From the NCBI RefSeq assembly GCF_021347895.1, contig NC_067124.1:18218521-18282520 (forward strand): a stretch of DNA of 64,000 bases, written 5' to 3'. The translations under genes and the position numbers were made by a program. This stretch comes from Acanthochromis polyacanthus. Taxonomy: Eukaryota > Chordata > Actinopteri > Pomacentridae. The notes beneath the pieces are model-generated. The model worked only from the letters and a program-made list of their open reading frames with translations, ran no database searches and had not been told where the DNA came from. The stretch's first letter is position 1. Every line of letters begins with the position of its first letter. Below, in pieces: positions 38,434 to 52,200 of this stretch.

Positions 38434-39290
38434 ATCCTCATTAGGGTCAGTTGGGCTGGAGTCTATCCCAGCTGACTTACGGCGCTTTTCCATTAGCACC
38501 TTCTCGGCTCAACTCTACTCGGTTTGTGAGGTTTTCCATTAGGACTAGTACCTGTTACCTGTTACCATTTTAGTACCTACTCCGCCGGGGTTCCAAGTGA
38601 ACTGAGTCGAGCCGATAATGTGATGTCTACAGAGTGCTGGCCACTGATTGGACAGGGAGAGACGACACACGAGAGCGACTCCTTCACAGAAAACTGGTGT
38701 GTTTTGTGACTTCAAGAAACTTTTCCATTACATATCCTATTAGTGGCAAGCTCACTGTAAGCAAACAAGTGTATTTTGAAAGTAACGTTATTGTCGTTTG
38801 TATGCAGACAATAAGCTAGCTAGTTAGCCATCAACGCTAACTCTGTGGCCAGGCCGCCGTGCTATGACGACTGCACCCTGATGAGGTGGTACCACAGTCT
38901 ATGGGTGGTACCCCATTGTAATGAAAAACGATGTAAACTCAGTCAAGTTGAGTACAGTTGAGCCAAGTAGGTGCTAACGGAAAAGCACCATTATGGTGAA
39001 GGCAGGGGACACTCTGGACAGGACACCGGTCTATCACAAGACTACATATAGACACAAATAATCACACTCACGCTTATGGACATTTCAGAATTTCCAGTTA
39101 ACCTCAGCATATTTTTGGACTGTGGGAGGAAGCTGGAGAACCTGGAAAAAAAACACCATGCACAGGGAGAACATGCAAACTCCATGCAGGAAGATCCCAG
39201 GAAGGCCAGGATGCGAACCAGGGGTCTTCTAGCTGCAAGGCCACAGTTCTAACCACTGTGCAGCCCCTCTCTATGATCAGTGCTAAACTA
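38434..39290 (-). repeat. Teleost interspersed repeat, split by a MITE
   Basis: Reading inwards from 39,290 on the minus strand gives the common fish repeat (gcacagtggttagaac..., then 'tgcatgttctccctg', then 'tcccacagtccaaaa'). Its far part ('cagctgggatagactccagc' inverse) lies at 38,440-38,478. The two pieces join cleanly if 38,480-38,990 is removed. A second, shorter copy is at 50,142-50,487 on the other strand. Confidence 0.75.
38480..38990. mobile_element. PIF/Harbinger-like MITE nested in older repeat
   Basis: Ends GGCGCTTTTCCATTAGCACC and the near-inverse ggtgctaacggaaaagcacc, flanked by TTA on both sides (38,477-38,479 and 38,991-38,993), the 3-bp duplication of PIF/Harbinger. The 511-bp interior is non-coding and richer in CpG than its flanks. 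hAT is less likely because no 8-bp duplication is seen. Confidence 0.75.
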
Positions 39291-40057
39291 TAGTTCCATT
39301 GGGGGTTTTTGTATTTCTACAAATAAAGTTGACTTAACTTGAGCCTGAATTGGTTCAGCCCTTACTAAGAGGAATTAAAACCTAAGGCTAAATATGAACT
39401 AGCATACTTAAACATCTGCCAGCATATGAGAGATGAAGGGTGACATATTCAGACACTAAATTTTAGGATCCATTGAGTAAACTGCAGTGCTACTTATAGT
39501 CATCATGTTACCATACTACCATTCAGTAAACTAAAGTCATTTGAAATTCTGAATTTCAAACATATATGATTAGATGTCTGACAATTACACAAACTATATC
39601 TGCACTAACAATATGACTAATAACATATTACATAGTTAAGTGGTGGAAATTATCACCTGAAACCAAGTGAAGATTATTTTCTGCTCCAGTGTGGTATGAG
39701 ATGAAGGTAAAGCTCTTTGAGTGCATTGATTATTGGTTGGAATCTGGCTCAGAAGTCCGACTTTAATCCTGAGAGAAATTGTACAAAAATAGATTTTTAA
39801 AAGCAATACAAATTAAATCTGGGTTTTATCTGCCCATGTCTCCAATTGAGCTTCTCTTTCAAGACTGTGCCGTTTACAAAAGCGAAAGAAGAAGGAGGAT
39901 TTAAATACCTTTTCTTGAGGGCAGAGCAGCTCAAAAATGCTCTTGCTCGTATAAAATGTGATGAAATTAAAAATTGATTATCACATGTCACCGTCCTTCC
40001 TTGTAAGAGGCGATGGATGACAGTCTCTTGATGGAGGTCCGTGTCACAGTCTGGTCA
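39291..40057 (-). other. Probable SLC6A20 3' untranslated region and flank
   Basis: Follows the SLC6A20 stop on the minus strand. I see no canonical AATAAA close to the stop, so the transcript end is not located. No other feature seen. Confidence 0.35.
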
Positions 40058-43000
40058 CTAAGCAGATACTGTACTCAGAGCATGCTGCTGCTTGAGAGGT
40101 TTTCCATGTTTTCTCTTTCTGCAGAAGACGTACAGAGCTGTGAGGGGAACACAGCTGACTGAAGACACCAGCAGCAGCACAATGAAGACTTGACCAAAGG
40201 CAGGATACTCTGTCAGCACTGATTTACCCTGAGGGAAACGAGACATACAGTTAACACCTGTTGGTACCTATTGGTTCATCAGTCGGTCATTTTAGCAGAA
40301 GATCAAACGCTGACGCTATAGAAGCATGTTTGAGTTCTGCTCAGATCACTCATAGACGTCCACAACTCCTTTGATCTAGTTTTTTTTTAAGTTTTTCCTT
40401 TTTCAGTTGGCCGTATCAACGTTCAAAAATTTATGGACCTGACTGTGCATGCCTCAAAATGCAATTTCTGTTTTATCCAATTAAATCATCAACAGAAGCA
40501 CAACACCAAGAAGAGTCAGCACTGATGTACTGTTTGATGAAATTCCCACAACACAGCATATGAAACATGTTTAGTCATTACACAGCACCATGAATTAAAT
40601 GCCAGTTTCATCTACAGAGGGGCAGACTTGCTTTGCCCAGGAACCATTCAATAAATAAATGTTAATATTCATCAGATGAAATAATTACACAATAAAAAGT
40701 CCATAATTAATTTTTCTTTGTAATTATTGTTAAAATTAAGTAGCAGTTAATTGATATTATTGGACATTTATCCTATAAACAAACAAAAACATCCCCAGTC
40801 TTAATCAACAGGTGGATGTGCCAGGTGGCCGTAAGTTAATTATTATGGTATCTTTGGTTTGAGAGACGAGTTGTGATTAAACTAATTGTCCACATGGATG
40901 ATACAGCAGCAGTAAATGTGTAATTTAATAAAGTCTCGTGACAGCAAGAGGGTCAGTCAGGATGTAATGATAGTTCAAGGGTCACCTCTGATCCACGTGG
41001 TTCTAAAAAGGGCAGGACATGCCCATGACTGGCATAAAGCTCACTGAAGTCTTCTCTATACTAAGCTGCCTCTGGCTATCTTTCTACTTCTGCTCCAAGG
41101 TACAATGTTTCATGATATAATTTTGGCTTCAGATAATCAGCTTCCACTCCAGCAATGATTAATACAGAGCGATAGCGTTGGACACAATTTTATATAAAGC
41201 AGATTCAAAGCTGTATAATAAATAGAGAAGTAAGTTTCTTTACACTGTACTTCCAAAACAGAAGAGTGGGTCTACATTCACCACAAATTCCAAACAGGTA
41301 ACATATTATCACTATTCCAGTAGCATATATTAAGATTAAAACAGCTTCTGTTTTACTTTTCTCTGTAATTATGTCTTGCTATTTGGAAATGCCAGAATAA
41401 ATAGTATACTATTATTTAGTTTTTTTTGTGGAATTGTTGTAAACCAATAGTCAGATGTACGTAGGACAGTTTAGTTAAATTTTGGTGACCTTGTTGTGGT
41501 CTGAGCGTATTGACCTTTTGATTATATTTTATAATGGTTATATCATGTCAGTTAGTAAATTTACATGCACGCTACCAGAGTCACTTTTGTACTGCTTTCA
41601 TATACAGAAACCTGGATCATTTTTATTCTATTTCTATTTTCACTCTGCCAAGGAACACGGTGGAGTTATGTGACAATTGCCATACATTTGTCCGTCTATT
41701 AGCAACATTACTCAAAAACGGACAAACGAATTTGGATGAAATTTTCAGGGAAGGTCAGAAATGAAACAAGGACCAAGTGATTAGATTTTAGCAGTGATGC
41801 AGCTTATAGTCTGGATTCATGGATTTGTTAAAGATCTCTGTAGCATTGCGAGATACAGCGCCAATGTAACTATGACAACAAGTGAACGCTACATCAGCTG
41901 CCTGCTGATGATCACATGATTGTGATCCCACTACAAATCCACCGCCGCGGACTTTATGGAACTCATTCATAAGAAATCATACAACTGAGGAGCTTTAGTG
42001 GAGTACTGCGCTCTGTGAGTGCTTTTCTTGTTTACCTATTTTATCATCATGTAGTTTGATTATTTTGTCTTGTAAATGGTTTTGTAGTGGCTTTATTTTA
42101 TTTGGAATACATGACATGAAATAGAAGCCTCATACTCATACTTAGGGTGACACAGGTGGGAACTCCTAATATGACATGTAAGGAAGACAAAATTCAGGAG
42201 CCCGAACTCAGATCTGACTTGTTGTGACACAGGTTAGCTACGACACATGCATGTTTTCACCAGCTTGGAAATTGAAAAGCACACAACACGCAGTATTTTA
42301 AGAAAAGAAACTAAAACTGACCTGCTCTTTGTCCCATGCTTGGTATGTAGGCGTTCCTCCCATGATGTAGTTGACAATGTAGAAGACAAAGAGGACGATA
42401 AGGAGAAGGGGACTGATTACTACCCACATGATCTTCCAGTACCAGTTAGGGCGATGACCAAGCATGTCTTCTATGTCTTTTTCAAACCTAAAATGAGTAG
42501 ATGCATATAATTCAAATGAAATACGGCACTCTACAGTTTGATAGCACTCTGTATGATTTTATTGCACATATGTGGCACTACTGATAAGTTGAGCCAAAAC
42601 AAAAGCAGAGGTGAAAACCAACAGATGTGGGAACAGCACAAACCTTTTAATTCCATAGATGTAACTGACAGTTATGACCTCGATGAGGACGATGAACAGC
42701 AGGGAGAAAGTGGCTCCGTAGTCATTGAACATGGTGAACCAGTAATTCCCTGATGTGGTGGTGAAGCCAAGGCCAAGCAGCAGACAGAACAAACACACTA
42801 AACCTGCAAGAAAAACTCAGCCCTCAGTCACTGATGGCATCACTGAAAATACTTTTATCATTCACTGCATAGTACCATACAATGACTTCTATAACTAAGA
42901 TGGAATCACTGAAACATACATCTTTGTCATAGAAAACAAACAAAAACACAGTCATATATATGTGTGTGTGTAAATAAGCATATTTGAAAAGGAAACATAC

Positions 43001-46000
43001 AACTGTGTGTGTAGTCGCTTCTCCATTGCAGCATTTTAAAATCAGATGCATTTGTATGAAGGTAAATTTTTTTCTTTATTCTTCAATCGAAAAAAAAGTT
43101 GCTCCAATCGCAAAACATGTTCTCAATCAGAAAAAAACTTCACTTCAATCAAAAAAAACGTTTTCAATCAAAGAAAAAACTTGTTCAAATGCAAAAAAAA
43201 TATTTGAGACCCAAAAAATTGTATATAAACACATTTTTTCTTTGGGGCTGCTTTTGTTTTCATTGAGTAATAAAGAAACAAATGTCCTACCCATAATATG
43301 GCTCAAATCCAAAAATATGACTTCAATCAAAAAATGTATTTTCAACAACAAAAAAAATTTCTATCAAAGAAAAAACGTGTTTATTTGCAATTTTTTGGGT
43401 CTCAAATATTTTTTTTGCGTTTGAACAAGTTTTTTCTTTGATTGAAAACGTTTTTTTTTGATTGAAGGAAAGCTTTTCTGATTGAGAACATGTTTTGCGA
43501 TTGGAGCAACTTTTTTTTCGATTGAAGAATAAAGAAACAAATTCACCTTCATACATTTGCACTGGTAGGAAAAGCTGCAGCTTGTAAGAGCTGTAAACCC
43601 TCTGATACCAAAAACCTTTACACTAACCAGTTTATTACAATGCGCACAAACAACTGATTTCCTTTAGAACCTTATCAATTTCTTAGCGCAATCTTGTTTC
43701 TTAATTCATTTTTATACCAATAAAAATAAGATGTTTACCTTTTTTATTTCAAAAACGTTATTTACGTATTATGTTACTTACTAAATGTGTAGACAGCATA
43801 GTTTGACTTTGTTTGTAATCCAAGCCCATTTGCCTGGCAGTAGTTTACTAAGACTAGATGAACCTCCATCCCAGTCTGATGCCCACAGGGATGCTAAGCA
43901 CTTACTGTTAACCTCAGGCTGGATCTTACCGTTAAATAACTCGCTGCTTATGCGGGACACGACCCTGAAGTCTCGTAGTGGGGTGATGATGGCTGTGATG
44001 TTACCCAGCATGCTGCCAACTCCTAACAGCAGGAGCATGATGAAGTACAACACTGACCACAGCTGAGACAATGGCATGTTCGTAATGGCTTCACTGTACA
44101 CGATGAACGCCAGACCTGGTCCCTCTACAGCCTGAAAGAGATCGAAGAGAGAATTTAAGGCAAACTGCACTGGGCTTTGACCAATTTTGACTTGAACTGC
44201 AAAAAAGGAAGGATTTACTGGTTTCAGGTGGCCTTTGTTCCATGAAATATTAGTGAAAGAAAGTAAGCACACTTTAAATGTAACAAAAATATCAAAATGT
44301 GGAATAACATGTATGACATTATGTGGTAAAAATGTGTAGGATTTCTATTTTAGACATAAAGTAGCCTCTATCTGCTTTGATGACAGCTTCTTTTACAACT
44401 TCATGAGGACTTTTCCAAAAGTCTTAAAGGAGTTCTCACATAAGCTGAGCCCTTGTTGGCTGTTTTTCCTTCACTCTGATGTCTAACTCATCCCAAACAA
44501 TCTCATTTTTGGTTCAGGTTTGCTGACTGTAAAAGCTAGATCATCGGATGCAGCATTACGTTACTCTGCTTCCTCAAACAGCTCTTACAGAGCCTGGACG
44601 TACGTTTGACGTATTGTCCTGAGATGGTCTGTTACTGCAAATTTTTGTGATTAAGAGTTCTTTAAATCCTACATAAAACAAGTGTGTCGCTAACAAAGCA
44701 CACTTAATTCTCCATACTTCTACTTAGAAACCAGACATGCGTACACATATATTCACCTTCATTTGAGTCTCAAAGACACAACAGTTGGAACAAGAAGTCT
44801 CAAATTTCATCAGACCAAAGTTAATATTCTGTCTGATCTTCGGTCCAGGCTTTGCATTTCTTGGCACAAACATTTCTCTACTCTGTGGTCTCCCTCAATA
44901 GTGGTTTCTTTATAGCAATTCAACTATGATGGCCTTCTTAACACAGCCTCCTCCAAGACCGATTTAGGTCGATTTGCTGTATACCAGCAGCACCTCTACA
45001 AAACACTGACACTCTCAAACATATTAAAAAGGCAAGAAACTCCACAAAGCAACAGTTGATTTTTATCAGAAAAGTGTCTACTTTGAATAATCTAACATTT
45101 AAAACAGATTTTTGCTTTGTTCAGCAGTGTGTCCAGTTGTGACACTTCTGTCCCAGAAGACCATATTAAGTCTGATATATGAAAACAGATGGAGCGAGAA
45201 CAGCCCCTGCAGAGCCTCTTTACTACAGACGCCAATGTTTGACATGTTGTTGAGCTAGTCAGTAGTCCAGGACAATAGACTACAGTCCTTTCTTGCTTGT
45301 TCTTTATTCCTGAGCTGTGCCAATTATGCATTGCTGAGAATATTGGGAAAAAATGTCTTCCAGCTTTCTGGAGACAATAGATCCCTCTCAAGGGAGCAAT
45401 CTTTGTTGGAGCACTCAATTGTGTGGCTAATTGGCAAACTGCAGCGGATCAATAATTGACGCTACATAAATGGGTAGGAATAAGTCTCAACACTGGATGG
45501 GGTGTTAAAGCCACGGTGTGCAGTCATGAGATCCTCTACTGTGTGCAGTCTTTGCAACTGGTGCAATACAGGATGTCTTTCACAGAATCTGTACTTTCTC
45601 AAGACTCAGGATTAGGCTGAGGACTAACTGGGCCACCAGATAAAGGTGCCTTCCTCCCCTGATCCTCTGCAGGTCTCTCCTCACCTATGCTACTGATAGG
45701 GACAGGTGGGAGAGGAAGGACTGACTGACCAGATGGAGATGGGGAAGGCAGGAGGAGCAGGGATAATGATACACTGAGTTTTTAAAATTTTAAGTTATTT
45801 TCAAATATGTGTCTTGTTTTTAAAATTTTAAATGGTTTGGCCCCTCCTCCGCTGCAACAGCTCGTTCAGTATCGCTCGGCACAATCTATTAAATCCACAA
45901 GGATATCTTCCACTACTGACTGTGCAATACCTTTTCGACGCACCACCTTTGGACAGTCAGCTTTTTCTGTAAAAGCTACGGCTCAGTGGAATGCCCTGCC

Positions 46001-46236
46001 TGATGACCTTAAGACCTGTAGTTCTATCAGCAGTTTTAAAAACAAACTGATAAACCTGCTTAAGAGCACTCAGAACTGCAACCATTAATGTCTTTTTAAT
46101 TGTCATTTATGTGTGACTGTGTGTACATGTCGACTTTTAAGAGTGTGTGTGTGTATAATGTTTTGATTCACTGTCATGTATTTTAGTCTAGCAATGTTCT
46201 TTTAATTGGCATTTTTGTGTGAGTGTCTGTGCTTTT

Positions 46237-46281
<45 letters not shown>

Positions 46282-49200
46282 TTTGTTTCACTGGTCATGT
46301 ACTTTTTTATAACGTAATGTTGTGATGTTTTTATTGTGACTTGCTGGGGGACTGCAGATGAAAATTAGCTTAAAGCTATCTCTGGTACAATGCATCAAAT
46401 GGAAACATTTATTTTTAATATTGTACACTGTCCCTTCTTAAATAAACTCATAATAATAATAATAATAATAATAATACACACATCTCCTTTGAATTAGCCC
46501 AGTGCTTCATTGTGCCAATGCCTTCTCCAGCATGTAAACAATGGAGCAACGATGGAGCAGCTACTATGTGGCTGTGTGTCTCCTGATGCACTCACAACAA
46601 AGTCCACACACAAGTGTATGGACCAGAAAGACTGTAGAAAGTCCATACTTGTCCATCACTGGAGGAAAACAAACAAATGCCAATGAGAAGTTAAAAACTG
46701 AGCCTTAAAACAGCTCAAAGCTGCTGCAACTGTCGGCCGCATGCACTCCATCTTAAATAAGCACATTCAAAATGACGAGAAGTGGGATTTAGTGACTCAC
46801 TCTCATGCCTAAATGCCAAAGAGGCCATTTGTAACTGGCATTGACCCACAAAGTGTTTTCTAGATAAATAGTTATGTAAGCATTTGGAAATAAATCTGAG
46901 TTGAAATGATCATACAAGAGAAGTCCCCAGACAAAAACAACGAGGAACTCAGCAGGTGTTTGTTCTCTCATTCATAAAAGTATGTGGAGGCACAGTCTTT
47001 ATGAATCAGGGGACAGATGAGTTGAAAAGTCCTAGCAATATGGCAACCATAAAATAAAATGAACATTCAAGAACTGTAGAGTCACTGTCTGTGTTATCTG
47101 AGCTTAAAGCAAAGGTCGGAGTAGATTCAACTTCGGGAAGTAATGCGTGAAATACTGCTGTTATTACACAGTGAAGGCCATTTGTTCTGTTTCTATGATA
47201 AGACTTATCACTCATTGAATAAATCATAATAATTTAGATTGTGTGTTTGTTATGGAAACAGCATTATAGTCACATGTTCGAAAGATAAGTAGTCTTAAGG
47301 AGGTTCTTGCTGCTGTACAATGTCTTGTATCTAAAAAGCTTAACGTGTACAACAGGGATGCCTGCTGGAACCACTGTTTGTTTTCACAACTGACTTAGCT
47401 CTTTGTTGCTCACCGTGTCCTGAGTGTTTGATCAAAGCTTAATTGGACTAATTACTCTAATCTGTAGTTTCATTAGTGCTAGTTGCATAGAGTGCCCTGG
47501 TGGCCTGCAATGGCCACAAAGTAAGGTGTTTCTGAGTCAGCTGGATCTTTTGCTGAATGTTTTGCCTCATTTCTCTCCCTTTATTCCATCCGATGACAAC
47601 TGGAGCACTAAAAGTGCAAATGTGTCAGTGTACACTTTATAGATACTTTCAATGATTTTACAAAAATCAGTGAAACTGTAAATTAACAGTGGTTGTCGTT
47701 TTTATGTACCAAGGAGAAATCCTGCTTAAAAAGGAACTGGGGTATACAGTGGGTACGGAAAGTATTCAGACCCCCTTGAAATTTTTCACTCTCCGTGTCA
47801 TTGCAGCCATTTGCCAAAATCAAAAAAGTTCATTTTGTTTCTCATTAATGTACACTCAGCACCCCATCTTGACAGAAAAAAACCAGAAATGTAGAAATTT
47901 TTGCAAATTTATTAAGAGAGAAAAACTGAAATATCACATGGTCTGGACAGGTGTGTGCCTTTCCTAATCAAGTCCAATCGGTTTAATTAAACACAGCTGG
48001 ACTCCAATAAAGAAGCGGAACCATCTCGAGGAGGATCAGAAGAAATGGACAGCATGTGAGTTAAATATGAATGTCGCTGCAAAGGGTCTGAATACTTATG
48101 ACCATGTGATATTTCAGTTTTTCTCTTTTAATAAATTTGCAAAAATTTCTACATTTCTGTTTTTTCTGTCAAGATGGGGTGCTGAGTGTACATTAATGAG
48201 AAATAAAATGAACTTTTTTGATTTTGGCAAATGGCTGCAATGACACAGAGAGTGAAAAATTTCAAGGGGTCTGAATACTTTCCATACCCACTGTACATTT
48301 AGACTCCAGCATAAACAAGTCAAAAATGAAACTCTATCACCTCTAATTGTTTCTTTTTGGCAGATTATTACAAAAATGTATAAATAGTGACTTGAGGGTT
48401 ATGGCAAAAATGGGAGAAGGCAGTCTTGTCTACCTCAGTCCTTGTTTATTTCCATTCTCTCTAGTTTCTCTAGATTTATCAGAGGGATCATATGTGTTTG
48501 CAACTCTCTTTAATACCATAACCTAAAAATTTCTTCACATAAGTGTGAGGCTATCTCTGCAACAGGTGGTGTTTTTGCTCTGTCAGTACTGATATAATTT
48601 GAATGTTTTCCTTTCACAGCCTGTGCCAAACTTTATTGAAAATACTAGTTTCATCTTCATGTGTGTATCACTGTAAGAGAGGTGAAATGATGAGGAACGT
48701 ACGGTCGCGAGTTCTTGCTCCAGGCTGCAGTTTCCAGTGTCGTTAGCAATTTCGTTAAACTGCTCTGGGTATGTTGCATTCAGCTTCTTAATCCACTCCA
48801 AGACATTATCCAAAGTGATGGTGTCTTCTGCTAGATTAAATGTATTCAATAGCAGAATCCGTGTCCTGGAAAAGAAAGAAAAAAAAGAGTATTACATGAA
48901 GAAATACAATACCTTAACCATGACATTCTCCCAGAATATTTAACCATGGCAGTTCTAATATTTACAAATAATGTGTCCTTTTGAATTGGACGTATAAATG
49001 ATGAAACACACACCTCTCCAAGCAGTTCTCATAGTTGACAGTGGCCTTGAACCCGTAGATGGCAAAAGTGACAATGCTGGCAAAGATGGAGGTCCCACTA
49101 TTGATGAGAGAGACGGTGATGGCCTGGCGCTCAAAGTTGTTGTTGTACTGGTTGTAGCTGGAAAAAGCTATGAGGGACCCAAAACCCAAACCCAGAGAGA

Positions 49201-52200
49201 AAAAGATCTGAGTGGCTGCATTGATCCACGTAGCCGGGTTCGCAAGTTGATCCATCTGAAAGCAGAAAACATGCACATAGCAATGTCAACGAGCCCCGCT
49301 GTATGAACACCACAAGCCAACTGAGAACCTCAACAAGCGCTTGTCTACATGAGTGTTGCCAAATTCACAGTGCAACCTTGCCTTGGGCGTGAACATGTAT
49401 TTGACACCATTGACGGCGCCATGAAGAGTGAAGCCCCGGATCAGGTAGATAAAGAGGACCACATATGGAAACGTGGCTGTGAAGTACACCACCTACAAAA
49501 GCCAAACAGCATAATAAAAGTCAGAGTTCAGATGTAGAAGTAAGTTTGTATGGAGGGGTGGGATGCCGACGACTTCATCATATCCCTACAATCATGCCTC
49601 TAGTCTAGCTAAAATAAAAATACATGCAGGCTGCACAGTTTTTGATGAACAATGAAGCCGAGTCGGTTGGGAGAAGTTCTCCACAAAATTTGTAAAATAT
49701 AACTTCTTGTGATTGCATGTGGATTTCAAAGTCTTCGTCTTTCAAGTTACACATTTCTGTGTGTTAATGCTGAGGCAGCCACAGTTATGGCCACACTGGT
49801 GCTGTGGACTAAACTAATTGTTGACTGTGGTTCACCGCACTGATTCTACTAACATGAATAAACCTTATCATGCATATCCTACTATAAATTCAATTTCATG
49901 ACAAATACTTGAGAGCAAGTAAACTAGGGGTCTAAATATAAACACTGGGGTGACCATGTGTTCTCTGTCGCTGCACCCAGCTCCCCCCGACATACACACC
50001 ACTGACCTGAGTCTGTTTAAATCAAAACCTTCCTGTTTAAAATGGCTTTTAATGCCTGGCAGCATGGTGACATTTTATTTTTTATTTATATGTATATTTT
50101 AGTGCGTTTTATTGCTCTTTATTTTATTGTGTTTATTTTACGGGCTGCACAGTGGAGTGGCGGTTAGCACTGTCGCTTTGTAGCTAGAAGATCACTGGTT
50201 CGCATCTTTTCCTTCCAGGGATCTTTCATGGAGTTAGCATGTTCTCCCTGCGCATGTGTGAGTTTCCTCCGGGTACTCCAGTTTTCTCCCACAGTCCAAA
50301 AACATGCTGAGGTTAATTGATTATTCTAAATTTGACTGTAGGTGTGAATGTGAGTGTGATTGTTTTTCCTGTTTCAAGTTAATGTATTGTTTGTAAGTTT
50401 TTCTCATTTTTCACTGTGAAGCCCTTTAGTCACCCTTTGGGCTGCTGTAAAGGGCTATAGAAATAAACTTTGATTGACTGATTGATAAATTAATCACTCA
50501 TCATATCAGGATGATGGGTTTGCTGTCTCTTTATTGCCAAATGTGAATGCATGAGTTTGGTTTAATTTGATACACAAAATGAATATGCTCTTTTTAAAAA
50601 GAATACACATATTGTTTTTATATTACAAGACCTTGTTTCATAAAATATCTCATAAGAGTTGAAACTGCCAGACTACACCCACCCATGTATGATGACAAAG
50701 ATCTGTAAGGGTGCAAGCACCACATATCTGACATACCTTTCCAGTAGACTGTACTCCTCGGACGATGCACAGGTAGGTAATCACCCAAGTCAGGAGGAAG
50801 CACAAAGCCTGGCCTGTATGAATGCCTCCATTCTCTTCAATAGTGGAAGAGATGTTCAGTGTTTCCCTGTAGAAGAAGTACTGGGTGGGTGAGGCCACCT
50901 CACATTCTTCTATAGGTGCTGTACGGTTGGCGTTTATGGGGCAAACTGCCCAGGGCAGGACGGACTAGGGTGGGAATGAAGGCAGAGCAGTATGGACATG
51001 TTACCGTACAGTTCAAATATTCAACATATACAAATACTGAGTGTATACAGCAGCAGTTTCTGCTACTGAAAAAATACAGCAGCTTGTTGATTAGCAACTC
51101 ACTTGAAATGAATTAAAGAGATACCAGAAACTCCATGCATTGATGACGTTGTAATAGAGACACAGATACAGGGACGTCACAACACTAGCAAGACCTAAAA
51201 TGAGAAAATTTAAATAAATTTTAAAAATCCCAAACAAATGACAAATTGTATCTGATTTTACATATTCTTCAGCCACTTTTTAACCCATAGTGCCTCTGGA
51301 TTTATTCACAATATGTATGTGGATCAAAGCTCTGAGCTGCAGAAGCCAAGCCACACAAGCTAGCCCCCAAAAAGTAGTGCAAGAGTTGTGGGTCATATCT
51401 CAATGTTGAAAAATTCTAGCTAACTTTGTATTCCACAGAAATGGTGTTCAGGCAGAACCCACGACCACGCAAAACCACTGACAGTACTGTAGTCTCAAAT
51501 AGCCAGATCTATCTCAGAAATACTGTTTCATCACTGAATACAGGTCTGACTGCATGTCGCCATCGTTCTGCTACAGAGGAAAAAACCTTCTGTTGTGTGT
51601 ATATTTCTCCAAACTAATTGCAGTTCTCTTGGGCTGTGCCAAGTCCAGGATGCAGCAAAAATGTTTCTTCAAAACAATGACGGGGGAGTTGTTTTGGTGG
51701 AGCATTTTCATGCAGGGAGGTTAGCACTCTCATTAAAAACATTGGAAAAAACAAGCCAGCCTCGTTGCAGTCAGACCAAATCTTCTGCAAATTGGCAATT
51801 TTTAGCATGTAGTAGGCTGACTTGGAGGTTGTTGCTATTTCCTGTAGCAAAAGGTACTTTGACAACCTTATCACACAGATAAGGGGAAGACAAACACAAA
51901 AGAAAAGTGCTGCGGAAATAGCAGGTTTATACCCACAATTTACATCTGGTGAGTCAGACAAAGCACCAGTACAGTGGTAGTATCTTTCCACCACGTTTTC
52001 TGTTGTTCTGGGTAACAACAGAAAACACACACTATTCTTCAACCTCATACAGCCCGACATGTTGTTCTGTTGTTTTCCAAAAGAAAAGCATACGTGTTGC
52101 TTAATTATTACTCATCTGAATGCAGCGAGGAGTCCGTAGCTATACAGTAATGTTAATATTACCAGTTAAGTCAGCACTTACCCACTCCTCCTAAATAAGG

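Noticed and set aside
42984..43562. Open frames of 146, 79, 68 and 62 codons on both strands
   Set aside because: They are lysine/phenylalanine-rich readings of the A/T-run arms of a fold-back element inside an SLC6A20 intron; the same peptide motifs recur on both strands because of the palindrome.
43785..44272. 163-codon minus and 93-codon plus frames as separate genes
   Set aside because: They are an SLC6A20 exon (43,930-44,131) extended into introns, and its antisense shadow.
51614..52060. 148-codon minus-strand frame as a host gene
   Set aside because: Entirely within SLC6A20 intron 2, no known domain, and repeat-like sequence; kept only as a possible dispersed repeat.
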